Shown one piece after another: positions 1 through 10,218 of a DNA stretch of 64,000 nucleotides. The notes under the pieces are model-generated. The model saw nothing but the letters and a program-made list of their open reading frames with translations, did not search any database and was not told where the DNA came from. The first letter of the stretch is position 1. Each line of letters opens with the position of its first letter. The translations under genes were made by a program, and so were the position numbers. Origin of the DNA: Pseudomonas sp. N3-W (GTDB lineage: Bacteria > Pseudomonadota > Gammaproteobacteria > Pseudomonadales > Pseudomonadaceae); assembly GCF_024970185.1 (NCBI RefSeq), contig NZ_CP103965.1, positions 3,282,001 through 3,346,000 of the forward strand. The letters are read 5' to 3'.

Positions 1-47
1 AAGGAATTTGCGTCGTTTTTCCCGCAGGCTAGAGTCTAATCCCACAA

Positions 48-2824
<2,777 letters not shown>

Positions 2825-2866
2825 CGCGCACGGCCAGGTGTTATCTCACAAGGAGAGTTTGCCCCC

Positions 2867-4576
2867 ATGACTCAGAAGAGCCCCGCGAACGGGCGCGATA
2901 GCAACCATTTCGACGTGATCATCCTCGGCTCGGGCATGTCCGGCACCCAGATGGGGGCCATCCTGGCCAAAAAACAGTTTCGCGTGCTGATCATCGAGGA
3001 GTCGTCGCACCCGCGGTTCACGATCGGCGAATCGTCGATTCCCGAGACGTCTCTTATGAACCGCATCATCGCTGATCGCTACGACATTCCGGAGCTCGAC
3101 CACATCACGTCGTTCTACTCGACGCAACGTTACGTCTCGTCGAGCACGGGCATCAAGCGCAACTTCGGCTTCGTGTTCCACAAGCCTGGCCAGGAGCACG
3201 ACCCGAAGGAGTTCACGCAGTGCGTCATTCCCGAGCTGCCGTGGGGGCCGGAGAGCCATTATTACCGGCAAGACGTCGACGCCTACTTGTTGCAAGCCGC
3301 CATTAAATACGGCTGCAAGGTCCGCCAGAAGACTAGCGTGACCGAATACCACGCCGATAAAGACGGCGTCGCGGTGACCACCGCCCAGGGTGAACGGTTC
3401 ACCGGCCGGTACATGATCGACTGCGGAGGACCCCGCGCGCCGCTCGCGACCAAGTTCAAGCTGCGCGAAGAACCGTGTCGCTTCAAGACGCACTCGCGCA
3501 GCCTCTACACGCACATGCTCGGGGTCAAGCCATTCGACGACATCTTCAAGGTCAAGGGGCAGCGCTGGCGCTGGCACGAGGGGACCCTGCACCACATGTT
3601 CGAGGGCGGCTGGCTCTGGGTGATTCCGTTCAACAACCACCCGCGGTCGACCAACAACCTGGTGAGTGTCGGCCTGCAGCTCGACCCGCGTGTCTACCCG
3701 AAAACGGACATCAGCGCGCAGCAGGAATTCGACGAGTTCCTCGCGCGGTTCCCGAGCATCGGCGCGCAGTTCCGGGACGCCGTGCCGGTGCGCGACTGGG
3801 TCAAGACCGACCGCCTGCAATTCTCGTCGAGCGCCTGCGTCGGCGACCGCTACTGCCTGATGCTGCATGCGAACGGGTTCATCGACCCGCTCTTCTCGCG
3901 GGGGCTCGAGAACACCGCGGTGACCATCCACGCGCTCGCGGCGCGCCTCATCAAGGCGCTGCACGACGACGACTTCTCCCCCGAGCGCTTCGAGTACATC
4001 GAGCGCCTGCAGCAAAAGCTTTTGGACCACAACGACGACTTCGTCAGCTGCTGCTACACGGCGTTCTCGAACTTCCGTCTATGGGACGCGTTCCACAGGC
4101 TGTGGGCGGTCGGCACGATCCTCGGGCAGTTCCGGCTCGTGCAAGCCCACGCGAGGTTCCGCGCGTCGCGCGACGAGGGTGATCTCGATCACCTCGACAA
4201 CAACCCCCCGTACCTCGGGTACCTGTGCGCGGACATGGAGCAGTACTACCAGTTGTTCAACGACGCCAAAGTCGAGGTCGAGGCCGTGAGCGCCGGGCGC
4301 AAGCCGGCCGAGGAGGCCGCGGCGCGGATTCACGCCCTCATCGACGAACGAGAGTTCGCCAAGCCGATGCTCGGCTTCGGGTACTGCATCACCGGGGACA
4401 AGCCGCAGCTCAACAACTCGAAGTACAGCCTGGTGCCGGCGATGAAGCTGATGTACTGGACGCAAACCAGCGCGCCGGCAGAGGTGAAAAAGTACTTCGA
4501 CTACAACCCGATGTTCGCGCTGCTCAAGGCGTACATCACGACCCGCATCGGCTTGGCGCTTAAGCTTAAGAAGTAG
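2867..4576 (+). CDS. prnC: Monodechloroaminopyrrolnitrin 3-halogenase PrnC
   Basis: PrnC is the second FADH2-dependent halogenase of the pathway. It chlorinates the pyrrole ring at C3 to give aminopyrrolnitrin. The product is 569 residues, close to the usual 567. The dinucleotide fold GSGMSG is at residues 21-26. A halogenase-type Lys and the FTIGESSIPE segment follow, equivalent to the [10 protein letters not shown] segment of PrnA. The ATG at 2867 sits behind a good ribosome binding site (AAGGAGAG). It shares the GC-rich codon use of its neighbours. Like PrnA, it needs reduced flavin from a partner reductase, which matters because the adjacent reductase gene is broken. Confidence 0.96.
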   Translation: MTQKSPANGRDSNHFDVIILGSGMSGTQMGAILAKKQFRVLIIEESSHPRFTIGESSIPETSLMNRIIADRYDIPELDHITSFYSTQRYVSSSTGIKRNFGFVFHKPGQEHDPKEFTQCVIPELPWGPESHYYRQDVDAYLLQAAIKYGCKVRQKTSVTEYHADKDGVAVTTAQGERFTGRYMIDCGGPRAPLATKFKLREEPCRFKTHSRSLYTHMLGVKPFDDIFKVKGQRWRWHEGTLHHMFEGGWLWVIPFNNHPRSTNNLVSVGLQLDPRVYPKTDISAQQEFDEFLARFPSIGAQFRDAVPVRDWVKTDRLQFSSSACVGDRYCLMLHANGFIDPLFSRGLENTAVTIHALAARLIKALHDDDFSPERFEYIERLQQKLLDHNDDFVSCCYTAFSNFRLWDAFHRLWAVGTILGQFRLVQAHARFRASRDEGDLDHLDNNPPYLGYLCADMEQYYQLFNDAKVEVEAVSAGRKPAEEAAARIHALIDEREFAKPMLGFGYCITGDKPQLNNSKYSLVPAMKLMYWTQTSAPAEVKKYFDYNPMFALLKAYITTRIGLALKLKK

Positions 4577-4600
4577 TCGGGCGACGACGACACAAAAACG

Positions 4601-5692
4601 ATGAACGACATTCAATTGGATCAAGCGAGCGTCAAGAAGCATCCCCAGGGGGCGTACGACGCGACCACGCGCCTGGCCGCGAGCTGGTACGTCGTGATGC
4701 GCTCGGACGACCTCAAGGACAAGCCGACGGAGTTGACGCTCTTCGGCCGTCCGTGCGTGGCGTGGCGCGGAGCGACGGGGCGGGCCGTGGTGATGGACCG
4801 CCACTGCTCGCACCTGGGCGCGAACCTGGCTAACGGGCAGGTCAAGGACGGGTGCATCCAGTGCCCGTTTCACCACTGGCGGTACGACGAGCAGGGCCAG
4901 TGCGTTCATATCCCCGGCCACAGCCAGGCAGTGCCCCGGCTGGAGCCCGTGCCGCGTGGGGCGCGCCAGCCGACGTTGGTCACCGTCGAGCGATACGGCT
5001 ACGTGTGGGCCTGGTACGGCTCCCCGCAGCCGCTGCACCCGCTGCCCGAAATCGCCGCAGCCGACGTCGACAACGGCGACTTCATGCACCTGCACTTCGC
5101 GTTCGAGACGACGACGGCGGTCTTGCGGATCGTCGAGAACTTCTACGACGCGCAGCACGCGACTCCCGTGCACGCGCTCCCGATCTCGGCCTTCGAGCTC
5201 AAGCTGTTCGACGATTGGCGCCAGTGGCCGGAGGTTGAGTCGCTGGCCCGGGCGGGCGCGTGGTTTGGTGCCGGGATCGACTTCACCGTGGACCGGTACT
5301 TCGGCCCCCTCGGCATGCTGTCGCGCGCGCTCGGCCTGAACATGTCGCAGATGAACCTGCACTTCGATGGCTACCCCGGCGGGTGCGTCATGACCGTCGC
5401 CCTGGACGGAGACTTCAAATACAAGCTGCTCCAGTGCGTGACGCCGGTGAGCGACGGCAAGAACGTCATGCACATGCTCATCTCGATCAAGAAGGTGGGC
5501 GGCCCCCTGCGCCGCGCGACCGACTTCGTGCTGTTCGGGCTGCAGACCAGACAGGCAGCGGGGTACGACGTCAAAATCTGGAACGGGATGAAACCGGACG
5601 GCGGCGGCGCGTACTGCAAGTACGACAAGCTCGTGCTCAAGTACCGTGCGTTCTACCGGGGCTGGGTCGACCGCGTCGCGAGTGAGCGGTGA
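4601..5692 (+). CDS. prnD: Aminopyrrolnitrin oxygenase PrnD (Rieske)
   Basis: PrnD is a Rieske non-heme iron oxygenase that oxidises the arylamine of aminopyrrolnitrin to the nitro group, the last step to pyrrolnitrin. The 363-residue length matches known PrnD. The Rieske ligands fall at the expected positions: Cys69-x-His71 in RHCSHLG and Cys88-x2-His91 in QCPFHHW. The mononuclear iron site is in the NFYDAQHATPVHA segment. It needs electrons from a flavin reductase (PrnF in Pseudomonas). Its stop codon overlaps the start of a truncated reductase frame (TGATG), indicating that the original operon continued with that gene. Confidence 0.96.
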   Translation: MNDIQLDQASVKKHPQGAYDATTRLAASWYVVMRSDDLKDKPTELTLFGRPCVAWRGATGRAVVMDRHCSHLGANLANGQVKDGCIQCPFHHWRYDEQGQCVHIPGHSQAVPRLEPVPRGARQPTLVTVERYGYVWAWYGSPQPLHPLPEIAAADVDNGDFMHLHFAFETTTAVLRIVENFYDAQHATPVHALPISAFELKLFDDWRQWPEVESLARAGAWFGAGIDFTVDRYFGPLGMLSRALGLNMSQMNLHFDGYPGGCVMTVALDGDFKYKLLQCVTPVSDGKNVMHMLISIKKVGGPLRRATDFVLFGLQTRQAAGYDVKIWNGMKPDGGGAYCKYDKLVLKYRAFYRGWVDRVASER

Positions 5693-5850
5693 TGCGTGAA
5701 GCCGAGCCGGTCTCGGCCGCGTCGCTGCGCCAGGCGCTCGCGAACCTGGCGAGCGGCGTCACGGTCATCACGGCGTACGTCGCGGCTGGCCCGCTTGGGC
5801 TCGCGGCCACCAGCTTCGTGTCGGTGTCGCTCTTTGCGAGGTATTCATGA
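5692..5850 (+). pseudogene. Truncated flavin reductase (prnF-like), N-terminal 52 codons
   Basis: A frame starting at the ATG that overlaps the prnD stop encodes 52 residues with the typical beginning of an NAD(P)H:flavin reductase: a LASGVTVITA segment, then a GLAATSFVSVSL segment. Intact family members continue for about 110 more residues with the flavin and NADH sites, all missing here. The frame departs from the family after SVSL and ends with FARYS at a TGA that overlaps the ATG of the antiporter gene (ATGA). The GC-rich codon use matches prnABCD, so this looks like the native prn reductase, cut by a recombination event. A 52-residue product cannot be a functional reductase. Confidence 0.85.
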
Positions 5851-7091
5851 CGATCTGGCTGTTGCAACTCGTGCTGGTGATCGCGCTCTGCAACGTCTGC
5901 GGCCGCATTGCCGAACGGCTCGGCCAGTGCGCGGTCGTCGGCGAGATCGCAGCCGGTTTGCTGTTGGGGCCTTCGCTGTTCGGCGTGATCGCACCGAGTT
6001 TCTACGACATGTTGTTCGGCCCACGTGCGCTGTCAGCGATGGCGCAAGTCGGCGAAGTCGGCCTGGTACTGCTGATGTTTCAGGTCGGTCTGCATATGGA
6101 GTTGGGCGAGACGCTGCGCGGCAAGCGCTGGCGCATACCCGTCGCGATCGCAGCGGGCGGGCTCGCCGCACCGGCCGCGATCGGCATGATCGTCGCCATC
6201 GTCTCGAAAGACACGCTCGCCAGCGACGCGCCGGCGCTGCCCTATGTACTCTTCTGCGGTGTCGCACTTGCGGTATCAGCGGTGCCGGTGATGGCGCGCA
6301 TCATCGACGACCTGGCGCTCAGCGCCATGGTGGGCGCACGGCACGCAATGTCTGCCGCGATGCTGACGGATGCGCTCGGATGGATGCTGCTTGCAACGAT
6401 TGCCTCGTTATCGGGCGGGGCTGGCTGGGCATTTGCGCGCATGCTCGTCAGCCTGCTCGCGTATCTGGTGCTGTGCGCGCTCCTGGTGCGCTTCGCGGTT
6501 CGACCGACGCTTGCGCGGCTCGCATCGACTGCGCATGCGTCGCGCGACCGCTTGGCCGTGTTGTTCTGCTTCGTAATGGTGTCGGCACTCGCGACGTCGC
6601 TGATCGGATTCCATAGCGCATTTGGCGCACTTGCGGCGGCGCTGTTCGTGCGGCGCGTGCCCGGCGTCGCGAAGGAGTGGCGCGACAACGTCGAAGGTTT
6701 CGTCAAGCTTGTGCTGATGCCGGTGTTTTTCGCGTATGCGGGCCTGCATGCGTCGGTCGGCACGATCGACGACGCGGCCTCATGGATGTGGTTCGGTGTA
6801 TTCCTCGCGGGCGGATTCATCGGCAAGTTCGGCGGCAGCTATCTGGGCGCGCGTGCCACCGGGCTTGCGCCACACGATGCGATGCTGGTGAGCTCGTTGA
6901 TGAATACGCGAGGCTTGATGGAGCTAATCGTCCTGTCAATCGGTCTTCAGATGCAGATCCTTCCGCCAAGGGTCTACACGATCCTCGTGGTGTTCGCGCT
7001 GGTGACGACGGCGCTGACCGCACCGCTGGTTCGATTCACGCTGCGCGTGCAATCGCACGCGACGCCAGCAATCCCGGATGCCGGCAAGTGA
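5847..7091 (+). CDS. Cation:proton antiporter (CPA2/Kef type)
   Basis: A 414-residue polytopic inner-membrane protein of the monovalent cation:proton antiporter-2 family. Family hallmarks are AERLGQCAVVGEIAAGLLLG near the N-terminus, the LMFQVGLHMEL helix, and the TDALGWMLLA helix with the conserved acidic residue. About a dozen hydrophobic segments can be seen. It lacks the C-terminal TrkA-N regulatory domain of full Kef systems. The ATG overlaps the end of the truncated reductase, with GAGG just upstream, so it is co-transcribed with prnABCD as the sequence stands. A role in pyrrolnitrin tolerance or export is not shown. Its breakpoint inside the reductase suggests it arrived with a rearrangement. 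Confidence 0.9.
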   Translation: MTIWLLQLVLVIALCNVCGRIAERLGQCAVVGEIAAGLLLGPSLFGVIAPSFYDMLFGPRALSAMAQVGEVGLVLLMFQVGLHMELGETLRGKRWRIPVAIAAGGLAAPAAIGMIVAIVSKDTLASDAPALPYVLFCGVALAVSAVPVMARIIDDLALSAMVGARHAMSAAMLTDALGWMLLATIASLSGGAGWAFARMLVSLLAYLVLCALLVRFAVRPTLARLASTAHASRDRLAVLFCFVMVSALATSLIGFHSAFGALAAALFVRRVPGVAKEWRDNVEGFVKLVLMPVFFAYAGLHASVGTIDDAASWMWFGVFLAGGFIGKFGGSYLGARATGLAPHDAMLVSSLMNTRGLMELIVLSIGLQMQILPPRVYTILVVFALVTTALTAPLVRFTLRVQSHATPAIPDAGK

Positions 7092-7103
7092 AGCGCGCCA
7101 GAC

Positions 7104-7262
7104 ATGCATACGCCGATTGAAAATTGCCCCTCTAGAGGGGGTTGTGCCCATTTGGAGGCAATTACCAATGCTTTCGACGACCCGCGCCAGTTCGCACCCT
7201 GGTGGTTCGACGCCGAGCAATGCCATGCCTTTACCACAAAAATGAGCCAACAGGCCGCCTGA
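7104..7262 (+). CDS. Small 52-residue ORF before the flavin reductase
   Basis: An open frame of 52 codons ends 24 bp before the flavin reductase start and has the same orientation. Its amino-acid pattern (two cysteines, then APWWFDAEQCHAF) looks protein-like rather than random. It may be the C-terminal relic of a larger monooxygenase or other partner gene of the reductase, or a genuine small protein. No family was recognised. A perfect 14-bp palindrome (7127-7140) lies inside it, which could instead be part of a terminator after the antiporter gene. No strong ribosome binding site precedes the ATG. Confidence 0.4.
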   Translation: MHTPIENCPSRGGCAHLEAITNAFDDPRQFAPWWFDAEQCHAFTTKMSQQAA

Positions 7263-7286
7263 GCCAGCTTGAGGGGAGAGATCACC

Positions 7287-7826
7287 ATGAATGCCGCCAC
7301 CAAAACCAAGGCTCACGATTTGCTCGATGCCGAGGGCCGCGATGTCCGCGAACTGCGCAACTTGCTGGGGCAGTTCGCTACCGGTGTGACCGTGATCACC
7401 ACGCACACCGCTGACGACCGCAACGTCGGTGTAACCGCCAACTCGTTCACCTCACTGTCGCTGTCGCCGGCGCTGGTACTCTGGAGCCTGGCACGCACGG
7501 CACCGAGCCTGAAGGATTTTTGCTCGGCGAGCCACTTCGCCATCAACGTGCTGGGCGCGCACCAGCACCACTTGTCAGAGCAGTTCGCACGGGCAGCAGC
7601 TGACAAGTTCGCCGGTGTAGCTCATTCCTATGGCAAGGCGGGAGCCCCAGTGCTGGACGACGTGGTGGCAGTGCTGGTGTGCCGCAACGTCATCCAGTAC
7701 GAGGGCGGTGACCACCTGATCTTCATTGGCGAGATCGAACAATACCGGTACAGCGGCGCAGAGCCGCTGGTCTTCCATGCAGGCCAGTACCGGGTTGCCG
7801 CCGCGCATCCGGCACTGGCGAGCTGA
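7287..7826 (+). CDS. Flavin reductase family protein (HpaC/RutF-like)
   Basis: A 179-residue short-chain NAD(P)H:FMN/FAD reductase. Family signatures are LLGQFATGVTVITT, the TANSFTSLSLSPALVLWSL flavin-binding segment, and the FAINVLGAHQHHLSEQFA segment. Such proteins hand free reduced flavin to two-component monooxygenases and halogenases. The ATG at 7287 has a good ribosome site (GAGGGGAGAG). It lies about 1.6 kb after prnD and could replace the truncated reductase in supplying PrnA, PrnC and PrnD. That is inference from position. Its codon use is less GC-rich than prnABCD, so it is probably not the original cluster member. Confidence 0.9.
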   Translation: MNAATKTKAHDLLDAEGRDVRELRNLLGQFATGVTVITTHTADDRNVGVTANSFTSLSLSPALVLWSLARTAPSLKDFCSASHFAINVLGAHQHHLSEQFARAAADKFAGVAHSYGKAGAPVLDDVVAVLVCRNVIQYEGGDHLIFIGEIEQYRYSGAEPLVFHAGQYRVAAAHPALAS

Positions 7827-7862
7827 CACTGCCGACTGTTTGCCGCAAAAGGGGAGAACACC

Positions 7863-7931
7863 ATGACAATACGTTCGTCGGTAGCGCTGTATGGAGCCTG
7901 CTCGTTGGCCGCACATATGATTTTTTACTAG
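7863..7931 (+). pseudogene. Truncated start of an unidentified gene
   Basis: A 22-codon frame begins at an ATG behind an excellent ribosome site (AAAGGGGAG), 36 bp after the flavin reductase stop, and ends at TAG. The strong start signal with so short a product suggests the 5' end of a co-transcribed gene whose remainder was lost at a recombination breakpoint. The following stretch to about 8190 has no clear gene. Confidence 0.35.
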
Positions 7932-8307
7932 TGGTTAACCTGGGGTTGAGCCTGAGCAGTCATAGCCGGGGCAGGGGAGCACTGCCATCGCGGTCCTGGA
8001 CGTAGTCGAGCTTGCCGCTGTCAGCGGCGGGTTTACGATTCGCAATCACCTCGAAAGTACGGGTCTACCGCCACGGCGACATGCTGTATTTGATGCTGCA
8101 AGGGCGTTACCGATGCAGCAGGGAAGTTGCAACGGCTGGGTGTTTGTGCGTCAGCGTACAGACTCGTCTAACGGTAGGGCACCGGGTCAGGTTTATTGCT
8201 AACTCAACTAAATGGATATTTAGTTGAGTTATAACTCATGGTTATTATGAGATGGCAGTAGGAAGGTTAGAGTGTCTTCTTAATACTGGAACAACGGCGA
8301 GCGCTAA
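7932..8307. other. Intergenic region with strong palindrome
   Basis: No complete gene is supported here. A short minus-strand frame around 7960-8060 reads like protein (it contains FEVIANRKPAADSGKL) but has no start or family match, so it may be a relic. The prominent element is the perfect inverted repeat listed at 8200-8231. Confidence 0.4.
8200..8251. repeat. Perfect 14-bp inverted repeat plus a second dyad
   Basis: TAACTCAACTAAAT (8200-8213) is followed by a 4-base loop and its exact reverse complement (8218-8231). A smaller dyad CTCAT (8235-8239) / ATGAG (8247-8251) follows at once. No T tract follows, so a classical terminator is unlikely. It lies about 60 bp before the PIN-like gene and could be an operator, or the scar of a mobile-element end. 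Confidence 0.6.
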
Positions 8308-8913
8308 ATGACCATCTCAGTAACCATCGACAGCTGTGCGTGGAATTTCTTTTTCGACAATGAGTATGACCTTTGCGCCGAATTACCTCCTGATAGATTT
8401 TCTTTGTTCATTACCAGGGAGGTTCAATTCGAGCTGGATCAGATTCCCGACGAGTCTCAGGGTGTTGATAAGCGTCCCTTGAAGGAGTACATCCGTAGAA
8501 GCATTCAGCTTCGTAACGTTGAAACCAGCTGCTTCTTTGGATTTTCTGAGGCAAACGTTCCTGGGGAGCCGGCTCGTTATGGCGGCTTTGGCCAAGGCAA
8601 TTTCGAATCCGACATCGAGCGAGATTGGCGTCAGCGCGAGGAAACTCAGCGTTTTCTCCGTGGCAGCACCAAGCGGGCATCCACGGTTCTGGGCCCAAAT
8701 GAAGCTGATGTTTCTCTGGCCGTGGCCTCATTGAGCTCGGTTCTGATCACGGTTGATCAGAAGAAAGGTGCAAAGCTAGGAAAGAAAGGTCCAATCCATG
8801 ATGCAGCTATCAATGGTGGCCGGGTCGTATACACCGGGGATTTTAAGAGCAGTGGCTTGACGTTGGCCGACTTCATCGAAAAGCGTTTTGTCGAGCCTAA
8901 CGGCGCGTCATGA
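8308..8913 (+). CDS. PIN-like domain protein
   Basis: A 201-residue protein starting with VTIDSCAWNFFFD, the beta-strand and first acidic residue typical of PIN-fold ribonucleases. A central NEADVSLAVAS segment supplies a second acidic cluster. Next comes VLITVDQKKG, the usual third PIN strand with its acidic residue. The middle (about 85-130) is polar and variable. PIN proteins usually cleave RNA, often as toxins of toxin-antitoxin pairs, but no antitoxin-like gene lies next to it. The start has no strong ribosome site. It could be passenger cargo of the neighbouring Tn7-like element or the end of the older flank. The fold call is by motif only. Confidence 0.65.
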   Translation: MTISVTIDSCAWNFFFDNEYDLCAELPPDRFSLFITREVQFELDQIPDESQGVDKRPLKEYIRRSIQLRNVETSCFFGFSEANVPGEPARYGGFGQGNFESDIERDWRQREETQRFLRGSTKRASTVLGPNEADVSLAVASLSSVLITVDQKKGAKLGKKGPIHDAAINGGRVVYTGDFKSSGLTLADFIEKRFVEPNGAS

Positions 8914-9600
8914 TTGAGGCTTGGGCTTGGCTCGAGTTCTCGGAACTGAAGTGCTTACATTTCTTTGCAAATAAAATAGCAATAAATACAATCTACTAGC
9001 TTAATTCGGAATGATAGCATACGACGTTTTGAAAAATAATTACCTCTAGCCTGAGAACTAAAGTTTTTCCCAAGATAGCGCTGGAAGTATTTTCTTTGCG
9101 AAGATGTGGCGACAATTTTTCGGACGTGATTTGCACAGAGTTAGACCGAACAAAGGCTGAGCGCGTATTGGCTTAGATTTAAGTTATTACAACTTCATAT
9201 TTCAAAAAAAAGGCACTGACACTGAGTCCCCAAGACCACTCGATTTATCTGCATCTCAACCAACGCCCTATCAAAGCGATTGTGTAGCTCGGCTGTTTAA
9301 GTGGCGGTTCATGAAATGTTGTTGCGTGTTGGAATGCCCTATTGCCAGACGGCTAGAGCGGATAATACTCTACACGTATGTGTATGCAGTTCACGGTAGT
9401 TGACGCGGTAATTCGATACTAGACTCGTACCTATAAACAGCAAGCGAATCATTAGTCGGGCAACGTTATTGCGCGGTACTGGCAAATGTAATGCACCATT
9501 TCTATCTGGTAATTATTTGGAGTCAACATATGATTATTTGATATAACGGAGAATATTTTCTGAGGTACATTCAAAATGTACAGCAGACAGAGGTGAACTC
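8914..9600. other. AT-rich noncoding region upstream of the Tn7-like operon
   Basis: About 690 bp with no plausible gene on either strand. Composition becomes clearly AT-rich, matching the transposition genes that follow, so the left end of the element probably lies here or slightly upstream. No terminal repeat could be paired by eye. A dyad GTACATT/AATGTAC (9565-9571 and 9575-9581, 3-bp spacer) sits 20 bp before the first ATG and is a likely operator or transposase-binding site. Confidence 0.5.
9565..9581. promoter_or_regulatory. Operator-like dyad before tnsA
   Basis: A perfect 7-bp dyad GTACATT-caa-AATGTAC lies between the upstream AT-rich region and the ribosome binding site (GAGGTG) of the tnsA-like gene. 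The position suits autoregulation by a transposase subunit or a repressor. Confidence 0.4.
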
Positions 9601-10218
9601 ATGAGCGTGGATCGCCGTTCTCTAAAACAAGAGCATAGAAGACGCATTCTTCAAGAGGTAAGAGCGCGCGGCCATAGCAATAGCAACCTCTGGTATGTGT
9701 ATAGCGTCAAACTAGACAAAGACCTTGTGCTTGCTTCTGATTTAGCTTTAATTTATTGGTTGGTATTTATTGAGTTTAATTTTGATGTTGTGACATTCAA
9801 GCAGCCGGAAAGGGGGGATAGTTTTGATTTTTTAGTGCAAAAGGAATCAGGAAGCCTATCTGAGGTTGTTTTCTCGGATCAGCACGAAGCAATACACCGC
9901 GAGGGACAAAAAACTTCTCACGTTTCGCGGACGGAGATTTTGGCGTCGGCACCTTTGGCCATCAAGACTATGAAAGCCTTAGCATATGCAGCAGCAATCA
10001 GAAGACTTGACTGTACGGCAGCCTCGAATGCTATACGTGCAATTGAAGTTTCGCTTGGGGCGGGAGATGTTCAGGCACTGTTTAAATACTCCCCGCTTAT
10101 TGCGCCACCTATAATATGTGGAGTTTTAGTGCGTCATTTCATCGCCGGGTTAGTTGAAGTTGATCTGGTAAGCAAGTCCTCATTCGGGCGCTACACCCCT
10201 TGGAAGTGCCGGTCATGA
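9601..10218 (+). CDS. TnsA-like endonuclease, probably degenerate
   Basis: First gene of a four-gene Tn7-like operon, 205 residues. In Tn7, TnsA is a PD-(D/E)XK nuclease that nicks the 5' ends of the transposon so it leaves by cut-and-paste. The order of elements here fits: an N-terminal basic stretch, then YWLVFIEFNFDVVTFKQPE, then SFDFLV with the central aspartate. Where the family has E-x-K, the sequence reads SEVVFSDQ, so the catalytic lysine appears absent. Either the nuclease is inactive or the family assignment is partial. A ribosome site GAGGTG precedes the ATG. The stop overlaps the tnsB ATG (ATGA), showing translational coupling. The identity rests on gene order and weak motifs. Confidence 0.6.
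   Translation: MSVDRRSLKQEHRRRILQEVRARGHSNSNLWYVYSVKLDKDLVLASDLALIYWLVFIEFNFDVVTFKQPERGDSFDFLVQKESGSLSEVVFSDQHEAIHREGQKTSHVSRTEILASAPLAIKTMKALAYAAAIRRLDCTAASNAIRAIEVSLGAGDVQALFKYSPLIAPPIICGVLVRHFIAGLVEVDLVSKSSFGRYTPWKCRS

Noticed and set aside
4079..5473. Long minus-strand open frame (464 codons) opposite prnC/prnD
   Set aside because: It spans two verified genes and the gap between them, has no motif, and arises from the same GC-rich codon bias.
5696..6616. Plus-strand frame of 306 codons across the antiporter gene
   Set aside because: It is Arg/Ala-rich and out of frame with a clear membrane transporter, with no hydrophobic segments. It is a codon-bias shadow.
7127..7140. CCCCTCTAGAGGGG as a transcription terminator
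   Set aside because: It is a perfect palindrome but has no loop and is followed by GTTGTG instead of a T tract. It also lies in a protein-like frame. It is kept only as an observation.
9200..9260. AAAAAAAGGCACTGACACTGAGTC as a transposon end
   Set aside because: No matching inverted partner was found downstream of tniQ or elsewhere, so the element boundary cannot be claimed here.
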